DNA of 64,000 bases from Gymnodinialimonas sp. 202GB13-11 (GTDB lineage Bacteria; Pseudomonadota; Alphaproteobacteria; Rhodobacterales; Rhodobacteraceae): assembly GCF_040932485.1 (NCBI RefSeq), contig NZ_JBFRBH010000001.1:3336212-3400211 (forward strand). The letters are read 5' to 3'. The notes under the pieces were generated by a model. The model was not told the origin of the DNA. It did not search any database and was given only the letters and a program-made list of their open reading frames with translations. Made by a program: the position numbers and the translations under genes. Below are positions 47,717 through 64,000 of the stretch, in pieces. Numbering within the stretch: the stretch's first letter is position 1; the number at the start of each line of letters is the position of its first letter.

Positions 47717-48894
47717 GCTCGCGTTGCGCTCACGATTCCGGTCAGATGTGCGAGGTTTTTGATACCAATCTTGATATGCGCCAACGGCCGCGCCTTGACC
47801 AGCTTCTTGTTCATATAGGCTTCAAACGTCAGGCGCTGAACGTCGATGTCGTGGCACAGCGTCACGAAGCGTTCGCGCCGTTCGTCGGATTTGTAATAGG
47901 CGTTCTGCATGGCCCCCAGCACTTTGAAGACCTGCTTATGCTCTCGCATGAACAGCTTCCGCGCCAGTTGCAGATCCTTCACGCGACCCGATTGCAGGCA
48001 CGCAGCAGCAGCCGTCGCTGCCACACGGCCACCGACCATCGCATAGTAGATGCCTTCGCCCGAGGACGGGGCGACAACGCCAGCGGCATCGCCTGCCAGC
48101 ACCACATCGCGCCCGTTGTCCCAGCGATCCAGTGGCTTCAGCGGAATAGGCGCGCCTTCCTTACGGATCGTTTTGCAATCATCAAGACCAGAGGCGACGC
48201 GCAATGCCGCCGTCGCCCGTTTCAGGTCCACATCCTTCACCAGCGATCCCATGCCAACGCTCGCGGAATGGCCATGCGGGAAAACCCAGCCGTAGAAATC
48301 CGGGCTGATGCTTCCGTCGTAGATCACATCACAGCGGTCCGGGTGGTAGTCGCCGCGTGGACCGGGGCTTTCGATAATCTCGTGGTAGGCGATGACGTAG
48401 GGGATCTTGTCCCCGCCCTCGACCTCGGCCCGCGCCACGTTCGACCGCGCGCCATCCGCGCCGATGACAATCTTGCCCGTCAGCACCTTCTCGTCGCCTT
48501 TGGCCTTGTCGCGGTAATGCACATGGGTGCCGGCGTCGTCGCGGGTGATCTTGGTGAATGTCCCTGTCAAACGATCCGCCCCGGCCAAAGCCGCGCGGTC
48601 CCGCAGGAATTCATCAAAATGCTCCCGGTCGACCATCCCGACAAAGCCGTTCTCGATGGGGATATCCACCTTGCGCTTGGTCGGAGAGATCATGCGAGCC
48701 GTAGTGATCTTCGCCACAAGCTGCTCATCGGGAATGAAGAAATCCTGGATCAGGCGCGGCGGGATCGCGCCGCCACAGGGTTTGATCCGCCCCGCCCGGT
48801 CGATCATCGCAACTGTGTGGCCCGAGCGTGCCAGATCCTCAGCAGCGGTGGCGCCGGACGGCCCGCCGCCCACGACAATGGCGTCATAGATCAT
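47713..48894 (-). CDS. bchP: Geranylgeranyl diphosphate/bacteriochlorophyll reductase
   Basis: FAD/NADPH reductase that converts the geranylgeranyl tail of bacteriochlorophyll to phytyl. 393 residues; N-terminal dinucleotide fold VVGGGPSGATAAEDLARSG, IGADGARSNVARAEV, and LAGDAAGVVAPSSGEGIYYA. It lies 2 bp after the PucC-like gene and overlaps idi by 4 bp. Confidence 0.96.
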   Translation of the reverse strand: MIYDAIVVGGGPSGATAAEDLARSGHTVAMIDRAGRIKPCGGAIPPRLIQDFFIPDEQLVAKITTARMISPTKRKVDIPIENGFVGMVDREHFDEFLRDRAALAGADRLTGTFTKITRDDAGTHVHYRDKAKGDEKVLTGKIVIGADGARSNVARAEVEGGDKIPYVIAYHEIIESPGPRGDYHPDRCDVIYDGSISPDFYGWVFPHGHSASVGMGSLVKDVDLKRATAALRVASGLDDCKTIRKEGAPIPLKPLDRWDNGRDVVLAGDAAGVVAPSSGEGIYYAMVGGRVAATAAAACLQSGRVKDLQLARKLFMREHKQVFKVLGAMQNAYYKSDERRERFVTLCHDIDVQRLTFEAYMNKKLVKARPLAHIKIGIKNLAHLTGIVSATRA

Positions 48895-48896
48895 GG

Positions 48897-50147
48897 TTAC
48901 TCTCCCGGTTGTAGCTGAGGCTCTGATGGCCGTGCATGAAGAAGCCGTCCCGCCACGAGGGCAGCGGCCAAGAACAGGATCGCCTCAAGCCCGAAGACCG
49001 TGGCGTAAGCGGCTTGGGTCGGCATGGCGAGGCGCGCGATATCGAGGATGCCAGTGGCGATCAGCCCGGCAAGGCCAGCGGCCACAGCTTGCGCGGCACC
49101 AAAAAGCCCCATGCGCGTGCCGGCTGCGCCGCGCCGCTCGGATGCCAGCCGCATCATGGAGCCGATGGCCCCCACAACGAACAGCCCATTGCCAAGACCA
49201 AGCACGACCGTGAACGCCAGCAGATGCAGCCCCATACCAAGGCCAATCAAACCAGCGGCGGAAATCATGCACCCAACCATCGCCCAGATCCTGAGTGAGC
49301 CGATGCGGAACTGGCTGAGGCCACCGGCCAGCAGCATCCCAAGGAGGGCCGCGCCATCTTTCCCACCGCTGAGCTTGGTGGAATCCTCCGGCGATAGCCC
49401 GTGGACATGGCCCGCAAAGGGCTCCAGCACCAGCTCGGAAAGATAGAAGGCGAGGATGGAGAGAAAGACAAACCCGGTGAACGCACGCGCTGCCGGATCG
49501 GCCCATGTCGCGGCGATCGCAGGGCCAAGCTTGGGGTTTTCGGGTGCGGGCGCGGGACCCAATTTCGCTTCCACCCCCCAAGTTGCAACAAATGCGAGGA
49601 GGGCAGCGAGGAGGGCCACAACCGGAACGACGGCCATCAAACGCTCTTCTGAGTATGGCTCTAACGCGATGCCAGTCCCGATGGACGTCACGATGGCCCC
49701 GAAGATCAGCATCAGCCAGGCGAACGTCGCCGCAGCGGGCTTCCGGTCATCCGGCGATGCGGTGGCCAGCAAGGCAAGGAACGACGTGCCGGCCGCCCCG
49801 ATCCCAAGCCCGATCAGCGCGTAGGCGACAATCCAAACCGCAAGCGCCATCGCGCCGCTGAGATAGCCAATGCCGTAGGCTGTCATCACAAGGCCGATGC
49901 CCACACAGACAGTTCCGCCGATGATGAACGGAGTGCGACCGCCTTTCGCATCAGAACGGTGCCCCCACATGGGTCGCGTCATCTGAACACCGTAGTGCAA
50001 CGCCACCAGAAGGCCGGGCAGGATGGCAGGCCAACCCAGATCCACTGTCATCAACCGGTTGAAGAGGTTCACGGGTAAAGCGGCGAGGCCACCGATGGCC
50101 ATGTTGCACAAGCAAAGCCGTGCGATGCCGCCCCAGCCCAAGGTCAT
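48897..50147 (-). CDS. PucC/LhaA-family major facilitator protein
   Basis: Twelve-span BCH1/PucC-family membrane protein encoded between bchG and bchP, the position of orf428 in Rhodobacter. Relatives act in light-harvesting complex assembly and may handle bacteriochlorophyll; no activity is proven for this member. 416 residues, starting MTLGWGGIARLCLCNMAIGG, with NLFNRLMTVDLGWPAILPGLLVALHYG and LVLEPFAGHVHGLSPEDSTKLSG, characteristic of the family. Overlaps bchG by 4 bp. A second, divergent paralogue (lhaA) lies at 62260. Confidence 0.9.
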   Translation of the reverse strand: MTLGWGGIARLCLCNMAIGGLAALPVNLFNRLMTVDLGWPAILPGLLVALHYGVQMTRPMWGHRSDAKGGRTPFIIGGTVCVGIGLVMTAYGIGYLSGAMALAVWIVAYALIGLGIGAAGTSFLALLATASPDDRKPAAATFAWLMLIFGAIVTSIGTGIALEPYSEERLMAVVPVVALLAALLAFVATWGVEAKLGPAPAPENPKLGPAIAATWADPAARAFTGFVFLSILAFYLSELVLEPFAGHVHGLSPEDSTKLSGGKDGAALLGMLLAGGLSQFRIGSLRIWAMVGCMISAAGLIGLGMGLHLLAFTVVLGLGNGLFVVGAIGSMMRLASERRGAAGTRMGLFGAAQAVAAGLAGLIATGILDIARLAMPTQAAYATVFGLEAILFLAAALVAGRLLHARPSEPQLQPGE

Positions 50148-51055
50148 GTCAGCCCCCTGATGGCGACCGCCGTGACCATCATGCCAAGCACGTAAAGAGT
50201 CACGCCCGTGCCATTATACCAAGGCGCTTTGCCTTTCGGGTCGCGTAGCATCACGCGCATCGCGGCCAGTTGCAGCGCCAGCGAGACGCCGATGGCGAGC
50301 GCATAGAAGGGCAGGGACCAGTAGATCAGCAGCCCAATGACCACCGCTTGCGGAACAGCCATCACAACGCAGGCCAGCTTCGCCGCGCGCTCCGGCCCCA
50401 TCGTCACAGGCAGGGAGTTCACGCCCATCTGGCGGTCCCCCTCCAATGCTTTGAAATCGTTGAGTGTCATGATGCCATGCGCGCCGATGCCGTAAAGCAA
50501 AGCCACAATGATCACCGGCAATGACGGTGCGCCTGCGGACAGCACCGCAGCCCCGGTGAACCACGGCAGGCTTTCATAGGATAGGCCTACCAATCCCGGC
50601 CCCCACCAGCCCGACCGCTTCAGGCGGATCGGCTCCACCGAATAGGCCCAAGCCGCAGCAATCGCCACCAGGGTCGCACCGAAGCCCCATGGCCCCAGCG
50701 CCAAGCCAAGCAGTGCCGCGAAGACCGACATGATCAACGCAATCCACAGACCCCAACGGCCTGGAATGCGACCCGATGGAATCGGGCGGTTGGGCTCGTT
50801 GATCGCGTCCACGTGTCGGTCACACCAATCATTGGCCGCCTGGCTCATCCCGCAGACAACCGGACCGGCCAGAACAACGCCAAGCCCGAGTACCAACCAA
50901 TGTCCCGACGGCGCGACGCCAGCCGAGACTGCGCCGCACAGATACGCCCACATCGGCGGAAACCATGTGATGGGTTTCAGAAGCGTCAGAACGGCCCGCG
51001 GTTCGGGCAACGTTCGCGGCGTTTCCGATGTATTGAGGTCGGTCGTTACACTCAT
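50144..51055 (-). CDS. bchG: Bacteriochlorophyll synthase
   Basis: UbiA-type prenyltransferase that joins geranylgeranyl (or phytyl) diphosphate to bacteriochlorophyllide a. 303 residues with about nine spans; the aspartate motif is NDWCDRHVD (75-83) followed by INEPNRPIPSG. The conserved LLKPITWFPPMWAYLCG (25-41) fixes the N-terminus near ATG 51055. That start has no Shine-Dalgarno; a perfect 20-bp palindrome with the PpsR motif begins 1 bp before it. First gene of bchG-(pucC-like)-bchP-idi. Confidence 0.96.
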   Translation of the reverse strand: MSVTTDLNTSETPRTLPEPRAVLTLLKPITWFPPMWAYLCGAVSAGVAPSGHWLVLGLGVVLAGPVVCGMSQAANDWCDRHVDAINEPNRPIPSGRIPGRWGLWIALIMSVFAALLGLALGPWGFGATLVAIAAAWAYSVEPIRLKRSGWWGPGLVGLSYESLPWFTGAAVLSAGAPSLPVIIVALLYGIGAHGIMTLNDFKALEGDRQMGVNSLPVTMGPERAAKLACVVMAVPQAVVIGLLIYWSLPFYALAIGVSLALQLAAMRVMLRDPKGKAPWYNGTGVTLYVLGMMVTAVAIRGLT

Positions 51056-51057
51056 AG

Positions 51058-51075
51058 TGTCAGCTTAAGCTGACA
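51058..51075. promoter_or_regulatory. PpsR/CrtJ operator abutting bchG
   Basis: Exact TGT-N12-ACA; with flanks, a perfect 20-bp palindrome at 51057-51076. It ends 2 bp before the bchG start codon, so a bound repressor would cover the initiation region of the gene itself. Confidence 0.85.
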
Positions 51076-51092
51076 CCCTACGAGTCGGCAAG

Positions 51093-51110
51093 TGTAAAGG
51101 CAGGTTTACG
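51093..51110. promoter_or_regulatory. Degenerate second PpsR-like site before bchG
   Basis: TGTAA...TTTACG: TGT-N12-ACG, one mismatch to the consensus, 17 bp from the perfect site and overlapping the ppsR stop codon. A plausible weak partner site. Confidence 0.45.
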
Positions 51111-52560
51111 CTTGATCGCTAGAGCTGTTGTCGTTCTTCGCCAGCAGCCCGTATTTGCGCAACTTCACGTAGAGGGACTGGCGCGACAGACCCAACATCT
51201 CGGCCGCTGCGACACGGTTATTATCCGTCAGCTCAACCGCCGTTTCGATGCACATTTTTTCGACCACATCCGTCGTCGCCGAAACGATGTCCTTCAACGG
51301 GGCTGATCCAACGAGATCCATGACATTGCGCATCGCATCATCTGACATCGGCGCAGGCCCCGGCAGGGCGCTGATCGGTTCGCGCACCACTTCCATCCGG
51401 CTTGTATCGCGGATGACAAACGCAAATCCGGCACGACCGCCGGTTGTCATGTGCGTGGCCGAAAGCTCCACGGAAAGCTGCGAGCCAAACTCGCCTTCCA
51501 GCCGTGTGGAATACAGGCGCATCTTCTTATTGCGCGCGGCGTTGTCCATCAGCACCTTCAGGTCGACAGATCCGCGAGCAAGGAAATCACCCAGTGATTT
51601 GCCTTTAACATCTGCAAGTTGCCCGGCATCGCACAGGCCAAGGAACGCATCGTTGGCAGACCTGATGACACCATGGGCGTCGGTAAAGACAACTGCGTCT
51701 GCGCCATCGCGGTAAAGCGCAGACAGAACCTGGCTTAGCTCGGCGGCGACCGTCTCGGAATTGCCTGCTGTCTCAATCCGGCACAGCAACGTCTTGTCGC
51801 CTGCGGCGCGGAACACCATCGGGTGCAAAACGACGTCTGCGTCAGACCGCCGGGTTTGAACGCTGACCGAGCGTGCAGTTTCATCACTGGCCGCAAGGAC
51901 CAGCCCTTCGATAAACTCACCGCGCCGCTTGCCTTCGAATTCCTGTGTGAAGGCGGCACCAGTCAGCGCCTCCGTTTCGGCGCCCAGAATCTCGGCTGCA
52001 GAAGAGTTCAGATCAACGATACGCCCGGTGCCCACATCAACCAGAACCAGCGCATCGCGCGCGGCTTCCATGATCACGCGGTAGCGTGTCTCGTAATCGC
52101 GGTGTGTCTCGTAGTCCTTCTCGAGCGCCAGCTGCGCCTTCACGAGGCGATGCTGAAGCTCTGCGATGGGGCGCAGATCGCGTCCCAGCATAAGGATGAT
52201 ATTCTCGCGCCCGGTTTTGTGGAGCGTGTAGCGGATCGGGAACTCCCAATTCGCATTGTCGAAGTGGTTCACCTCGATCGCATCAACCTTGGCCTTTCCG
52301 CCGCTGCGATACGCCTCCAGCTGCGCCTCGATCTTGGGCATGCTGTCTTCGGCCATGAATTCGCGGATATCGCGATCTTTCCAATGGTCGAGCCGGCCCA
52401 AGGTCGGGTTTAGCGGGTTGGTGATAACCGAGTGAACCTTCCCCTCGGTGTCGAGGACAATTGCAAGATCCGCCGCCGTGGTGACGATCTCATTGAATTG
52501 CTCGGGCCCGATTGGGGGCGTCGAGGGTTGATCCCAAAAATCTGATCCGCGCGTGTTCAT
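51106..52560 (-). CDS. ppsR: Photosynthesis gene repressor PpsR (CrtJ)
   Basis: Redox-responsive repressor of bch, crt and puc genes that binds TGT-N12-ACA. 484 residues: an N-terminal sensory region (about 15-135), a helical Q-linker (about 135-160, HRLVKAQLALEKDYETHRDY), two PAS domains (about 160-270 and 280-390), and a C-terminal Fis-type helix-turn-helix (about 445-472, NRVAAAEMLGLSRQSLYVKL). C437 just before the helix-turn-helix, and probably C260, correspond to the redox cysteines of PpsR/CrtJ. Its own operators surround the gene. Confidence 0.96.
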   Translation of the reverse strand: MNTRGSDFWDQPSTPPIGPEQFNEIVTTAADLAIVLDTEGKVHSVITNPLNPTLGRLDHWKDRDIREFMAEDSMPKIEAQLEAYRSGGKAKVDAIEVNHFDNANWEFPIRYTLHKTGRENIILMLGRDLRPIAELQHRLVKAQLALEKDYETHRDYETRYRVIMEAARDALVLVDVGTGRIVDLNSSAAEILGAETEALTGAAFTQEFEGKRRGEFIEGLVLAASDETARSVSVQTRRSDADVVLHPMVFRAAGDKTLLCRIETAGNSETVAAELSQVLSALYRDGADAVVFTDAHGVIRSANDAFLGLCDAGQLADVKGKSLGDFLARGSVDLKVLMDNAARNKKMRLYSTRLEGEFGSQLSVELSATHMTTGGRAGFAFVIRDTSRMEVVREPISALPGPAPMSDDAMRNVMDLVGSAPLKDIVSATTDVVEKMCIETAVELTDNNRVAAAEMLGLSRQSLYVKLRKYGLLAKNDNSSSDQA

Positions 52561-52596
52561 AGGAACCTACTTTCCGTCACAGATCGTTCCCCATCT

Positions 52597-53442
52597 TCAT
52601 TCATGACTCGGCATCGTATTATGTGAGGGGTCTGCCCTCGCGATGTCCAAGCCACACTTCTCTAGCGCGTCCCTTACCGATACAGCGACGTGATCCACGC
52701 CTGTTGCCTGCTTCAGGTCACTGGCGGTTTCGACGAACGAACCGCCAAGCACCACAGGCGTAGCACGCGTTGCTGTAGTACGAATTATTTCCACCAATTC
52801 TCTTGCCGATGCAAGGGTTCTGCGACCGCCGATCGTCAATCCGACCATCACATATTGATGTTTTCTCAGCTCAAGCGCCGCCTGACGTGCATGTTGGTCC
52901 ACGATGATGTCAACGGCATAGCCAAGCCGCCGGAATTGGTCAGCGGCAACAAACGTGCCCAAGGTGTGATCCTCGGGCCGTGGGATAATCAGCAATATGC
53001 GCGGCGCGTTCAGATGGTCAGCAGACACCGCGCCCATCGGCACAATGTCACGAGCGATCAGGGCGCGAACCGTTTCCTGTAAACGGGCCGATCCAATGCT
53101 GACCTCGGCAAAGCTCAAAGTGTCGTCTGCCCAACGCTGTCCGAGAATGCGCGCCACTTCGGGGATCACATGGTCAATGATCTCCGTGTCAGCGACGCCT
53201 TCATTACGCAGGTTCTGGATCGCGACGTGCCGCTCTTCTTCGTCTTCCGATAAAAATGCTTCGCACAGACGATCCATCCGAGCGCGAAGGCGGTCGGGCT
53301 GTTCTTCGTTCCGGCTCGCCAGAATGCGGATGGCTTCTCGCGCAAGACCGCGCACGTCAGGACCCGCCAGAACGGCGGGCTCGGTCGGTGTCGATCTGCG
53401 ATCGTCGGCCATCGTGATGCCAAACCTTTGCTCACGAAACAC
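52597..53442 (-). CDS. ppaA: PpsR antirepressor PpaA/AerR (cobalamin-binding)
   Basis: B12-binding light/redox regulator that modifies PpsR activity. 281 residues from a GTG at 53442 (GGGGA about 7 bases upstream), or 271 from ATG 53412 (MADDRRSTPTEP). The C-terminal cobalamin fold shows PEDHTLGTFVAADQFRRLGY, where H159 is in the DxHxxG-like B12-ligand position, and GLTIGG. Rhodobacter AerR is reported in long and short forms, so both starts may be used. ppsR begins 36 bp after its stop; a PpsR operator lies 75 bp upstream of the GTG. Confidence 0.9.
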   Translation of the reverse strand: MFREQRFGITMADDRRSTPTEPAVLAGPDVRGLAREAIRILASRNEEQPDRLRARMDRLCEAFLSEDEEERHVAIQNLRNEGVADTEIIDHVIPEVARILGQRWADDTLSFAEVSIGSARLQETVRALIARDIVPMGAVSADHLNAPRILLIIPRPEDHTLGTFVAADQFRRLGYAVDIIVDQHARQAALELRKHQYVMVGLTIGGRRTLASARELVEIIRTTATRATPVVLGGSFVETASDLKQATGVDHVAVSVRDALEKCGLDIARADPSHNTMPSHE

Positions 53443-53516
53443 GGAGTCCCCGTGCGGAATGCGCTCTTACGGGAGCCAGCCGTCGTGACAAGAGTGTCGC
53501 CGAGTCGGCATGCGAA

Positions 53517-53534
53517 TGTCAAAGGAAATTGACA
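53517..53534. promoter_or_regulatory. PpsR/CrtJ operator, ppaA-proximal
   Basis: Exact TGT-N12-ACA (TGT 53517-53519, ACA 53532-53534) in the 290-bp divergent gap between ppaA and bchF. It suggests feedback on the ppaA-ppsR unit. Confidence 0.8.
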
Positions 53535-53660
53535 CTGCAACGATCTGGCCGCCGCGTAAGCGCGCTTTTCCTATCAGTCACACCAAAAAAAGCCAAGAAA
53601 ACTTGAGCGCAGCGCCACCTGTCAAATCCTGATGCGGTGCCGTAGAGGCTCGGTCAAAAG

Positions 53661-53678
53661 TGTAAGTTTAGATTGACA
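53661..53678. promoter_or_regulatory. PpsR/CrtJ operator, bchF-proximal
   Basis: Exact TGT-N12-ACA (TGT 53661-53663, ACA 53676-53678), 54 bp before the bchF start. Likely controls the whole bchFNBHLM-lhaA-puhA superoperon. The two operators in this gap are 126 bp apart, so looping rather than adjacent binding would be needed. Confidence 0.82.
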
Positions 53679-53732
53679 CTATCGGGTTTACAGCCCTACC
53701 TTTTGGGAAGGGCCTGGAGGAATCGAATTCGA

Positions 53733-61572
<7,840 letters not shown>

Positions 61573-61576
61573 CTTG

Positions 61577-62263
61577 GTGGACACGCCCACATATGACGCC
61601 ACCCGCAACCGGGTAGAGGCCTATTTCGACCGCACCGCGACCAAAACGTGGGAGCGGTTGACCTCTGACGCGCCGGTCTCCGGCATCCGCCGCACTGTGC
61701 GCGCGGGCCGCGACCGGATGCGCGCGACGATGTTGGCCGCCTTGCCGGATGATTTGACAGGCCGCCGCGTGCTCGATGCAGGCTGTGGCACGGGGGCCAT
61801 GACCGAGGAATTGGCCAAACGCGGCGCGGACGTTGTCGCCATCGACATCTCGCCGCAACTCATCGACATCGCGGCGAAGCGTCTGCCCGAGGAACTCTCC
61901 CATCGCGTGACCTTCCGCTCGGGCGACATGCTCTCCCCCGATCTGGGCGATTTCGACCACGTCATGGCGATGGATTCGATGATCTACTACACCGCGCCCG
62001 ACCTTGGCCGTGCGCTTGCGGGTCTTGCGAAACGCTGCCCCCATATCGTCTTCACCGTTGCGCCGCGCACGCCCTTCCTGATGGCGTTCTTTGGCCTCGG
62101 AAAGCTCTTCCCGCGCAGCGACCGCTCGCCTGTCATGATCCCGCATTCGGAAAAAGCTATACGGCGAGAATTGTTGAAAAACAATTGCTTAACCCCCGGT
62201 TGCAACCTTGCAACCGTGTCGTCGGGCTTCTACATCTCCCAATGCTTGGAGATCCGCGCATGA
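61577..62263 (+). CDS. bchM: Magnesium protoporphyrin IX methyltransferase
   Basis: SAM-dependent methyltransferase that esterifies the ring C propionate of Mg-protoporphyrin, the step after chelation. Homology reaches up to DTPTYDATRNRVEAYFDRTA; the available starts are GTG 61577 or the adjacent TTG 61574, and no ATG exists nearby. About 228 residues. SAM motif VLDAGCGTGAMTEEL and MDSMIYYTAPDLG. The long frame from 61442 overlaps bchL and is rejected. Overlaps lhaA by 4 bp. Confidence 0.95.
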   Translation: MDTPTYDATRNRVEAYFDRTATKTWERLTSDAPVSGIRRTVRAGRDRMRATMLAALPDDLTGRRVLDAGCGTGAMTEELAKRGADVVAIDISPQLIDIAAKRLPEELSHRVTFRSGDMLSPDLGDFDHVMAMDSMIYYTAPDLGRALAGLAKRCPHIVFTVAPRTPFLMAFFGLGKLFPRSDRSPVMIPHSEKAIRRELLKNNCLTPGCNLATVSSGFYISQCLEIRA

Positions 62264-63690
62264 GTATGCTGAAACGCATATCCATCCGCTATCTGCCCTT
62301 CGCAGATGCCGCCAGCGATGAGCTGCCGCTCGGCCAATTGCTGCGGCTGAGCCTCTTCCAGGTCTCCGTCGGCATGGCCGCCGTTCTGCTGCTCGGCACC
62401 CTCAACCGTGTCATGATCGTAGAGCTTCAGGTTCCCGCCTTCCTCGTCGCCTGCATGGTCGCGCTGCCCGTCCTGATCGCCCCCTTCCGTGCGCTTCTGG
62501 GCTTCAAATCCGACACCTACAAATCGGCCATCGGCTGGAAGCGCATTCCCTACCTCTGGTTCGGCACGCTCTGGCAATTCGGCGGCCTCGCCATCATGCC
62601 CGCCTGCCTTCTGGTCCTCGGGGGTGAGGTCACGCAAACCACCTACGACATTCCCTTCGCCGGAGAGATCCTCGCAGGCCTCGCCTTCGTGATGACCGGC
62701 GTGGGCATGCACATGACCCAGACTGCGGGCCTCGCGCTGGCCGCCGACCGCGCCACGGATGAGACCCGCCCCCGCGTCGTGGCGCTGCTGTATGTGATGT
62801 TCCTGATCGGCATGGGCGTCAGCGCCGTGGTGATCGGCTGGTTCCTCCGTGAATTCACCCCGCTGGAGCTCATCCAGGTGATCCAATCCTGCGCCGTCCT
62901 GACCCTTGTTCTGAACGTCGCCGCGCTTTGGAAACAGGAAACCGTGCGCCCAATGTCGAAGGCCGAGCGCGCTGTCGCAGGCCCCACCTTCCGCGAGGCT
63001 TGGGCCGATTACGCCAATGGCGGCACCGCTGGCCGTCTGCTCGTCGTCGTGTTCCTCGGAACCATGGCGTTCAATATGCAGGACGTTCTGCTGGAACCAT
63101 ATGGCGGTGAAATTCTTGGCCTGTCGGTGTCCGCCACGACGCTCCTGACCGCCACGTGGGCTGCTGGCGCGCTGACCGGTTTCGCTCTTGCCGCCCGTTG
63201 GCTGGCGAAGGGCATCAACCCGTTCCGAATGGCGAGCCGTGGCCTTCTCTTTGGCCTTCTCGCCTTCTCCGCCGTAATCTTCTCAAACCCATGGGGCTCG
63301 TCGGAGCTGTTCTTCATCGGCGCCTGCGCCATCGGCCTTGGCGGTGGCCTCTTCTCTGTCGCCACGCTGACCGCTGCCATGACCATGCCGACCACGCAAA
63401 ATGCCGGTCGCGGCCTTGCACTCGGTGCTTGGGGTGCGGCGCAGGCCACGGCTGCCGGTATCTCAATCGCCATCGGCGGAGCAATCCGCGATGGCGTCAA
63501 TTCCCTCGCCCTGTCTGGACAACTTGGCGAGGCCCTCGACAGCGGAGCGACCGGCTATCAGGTCGTCTACCATTTCGAGATCTTCCTGCTTTTCGCGACA
63601 CTCGTGGCCCTTGGGCCGCTTGTCAGAACCAGAACGACCAAAACCCAAGACGGGGGGGCAAAAATCGGCCTCGCCGACCTCCCCACTTGA
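62260..63690 (+). CDS. lhaA: LH1 assembly protein LhaA (PucC family)
   Basis: Twelve-span membrane protein required for light-harvesting 1 assembly in Rhodobacter. ATG 62260 ([20 protein letters not shown]) overlaps the bchM stop; 476 residues. Family blocks: [42 protein letters not shown] and [21 protein letters not shown]. It lies between bchM and puhA, its usual position. Paralogous to the PucC-like gene at 48897. Confidence 0.95.
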   Translation: MSMLKRISIRYLPFADAASDELPLGQLLRLSLFQVSVGMAAVLLLGTLNRVMIVELQVPAFLVACMVALPVLIAPFRALLGFKSDTYKSAIGWKRIPYLWFGTLWQFGGLAIMPACLLVLGGEVTQTTYDIPFAGEILAGLAFVMTGVGMHMTQTAGLALAADRATDETRPRVVALLYVMFLIGMGVSAVVIGWFLREFTPLELIQVIQSCAVLTLVLNVAALWKQETVRPMSKAERAVAGPTFREAWADYANGGTAGRLLVVVFLGTMAFNMQDVLLEPYGGEILGLSVSATTLLTATWAAGALTGFALAARWLAKGINPFRMASRGLLFGLLAFSAVIFSNPWGSSELFFIGACAIGLGGGLFSVATLTAAMTMPTTQNAGRGLALGAWGAAQATAAGISIAIGGAIRDGVNSLALSGQLGEALDSGATGYQVVYHFEIFLLFATLVALGPLVRTRTTKTQDGGAKIGLADLPT

Positions 63691-63703
63691 AAGGACCCAC
63701 GTC

Positions 63704-64000
63704 ATGGAAAATGCATTCTTTGGCAACTTTGACCTCGCAAGCCTATCGATCTGGCTGTTCTGGATCTTCTTCGCGCTGCTGATCTACTACCTGCAGACTG
63801 AGAACATGCGCGAAGGCTATCCGCTGGAATCCGAGGAAGGTGGCGAAGCCGCGAACCAAGGCCCTTTCCCAGTACCTGATCCGAAAACCTTCGAGTTGCC
63901 CCATGGGCGCGGCAAGGTTGTGGTTCCCTCCGCGGAGAATGAAGAAGAGCATCGCCGCCACGATCTTGATGACGTGATGGAGCGCGAACGCCCCTCCACC
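63704..64000 (+). CDS. puhA: Photosynthetic reaction centre H subunit, 5' part
   Basis: The H subunit caps the cytoplasmic face of the LM core and gates protons to QB. The gene runs off the window; 99 codons are present of about 255. One N-terminal membrane span (about 11-31, [20 protein letters not shown]), then the conserved [12 protein letters not shown] and [18 protein letters not shown]. Starts 13 bp after lhaA. puhBC and further genes would be expected beyond the edge. Confidence 0.95.
   Translation, partial: MENAFFGNFDLASLSIWLFWIFFALLIYYLQTENMREGYPLESEEGGEAANQGPFPVPDPKTFELPHGRGKVVVPSAENEEEHRRHDLDDVMERERPST

Overview
The window looks like a chromosomal segment of an aerobic anoxygenic phototroph of the Rhodobacterales (Roseobacter group). 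The basis is a Rhodobacter-type photosynthesis gene cluster with pufQBALM followed by a tetraheme pufC and no pufX, the spheroidene-branch genes crtC, crtD, crtE and crtF, the AerR/PpsR regulator pair, and alphaproteobacterial housekeeping synteny. No rRNA, tRNA, CRISPR array, insertion sequence or prophage was recognised.

Region 1 (1-13.9 kb) starts with the 3' end of an ABC-2 exporter permease. It continues with alkB, dnaK-dnaJ, maeB, mutS, the hrcA-grpE operon, and rph-rdgB-hemW. A good RpoH-type promoter stands before dnaK, and a strong hairpin separates dnaK from dnaJ.

Region 2 (13.9-24 kb) looks like the replication-origin neighbourhood. On the minus strand run rho, mnmE, mnmG, rsmG, parA and parB. 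On the plus strand run maf, aroE, coaE and dnaQ, each overlapping the next by 4 bp. Between the two divergent groups (20656-21190) is a 535-bp gene-free, partly AT-rich stretch with DnaA-box-like words, which is the candidate oriC. Two perfect 16-bp parS sites lie inside rsmG and at the start of mnmG.

Region 3 (24-31.5 kb) carries secB, fxsA, a Tim44-domain gene, mltA, an Smr-domain gene, a lipoprotein alpha/beta hydrolase, and hslV-(membrane protein)-hslU.

Region 4 (31.5-64 kb, to the edge) is the photosynthesis gene cluster. It holds crtC-crtD (minus) divergent from crtE-crtF; bchCXYZ-pufQBALMC-dxs (plus); bchG-pucC-like-bchP-idi and ppaA/aerR-ppsR (minus); then bchFNBHLM-lhaA-puhA (plus, with puhA cut by the window end). 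Together these supply isoprenoid precursors (dxs, idi), carotenoid tailoring, most Mg-branch bacteriochlorophyll steps, the reaction centre and LH1, their assembly factors, and redox/light control. Absent from the window are crtB, crtI, crtA, bchI, bchD, the cyclase (bchE or acsF) and bchJ, so they must lie elsewhere. Seven exact TGT-N12-ACA operators (PpsR/CrtJ type) plus one degenerate copy sit exactly at the control regions: crtD/crtE, bchC, bchG and ppaA/bchF.

The most interesting points are these. The photosynthesis cluster lies only about 10 kb from the putative origin. crtD has no canonical start; it either uses CTG after a three-codon mini-ORF or carries a 1-nt frameshift. crtC also lacks a usable canonical start. 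A perfect 20-bp operator palindrome abuts the bchG start codon, which has no Shine-Dalgarno. PufL and PufM carry matching C-terminal tails that probably face the tetraheme cytochrome. I did not find a clearly undescribed multi-gene system.
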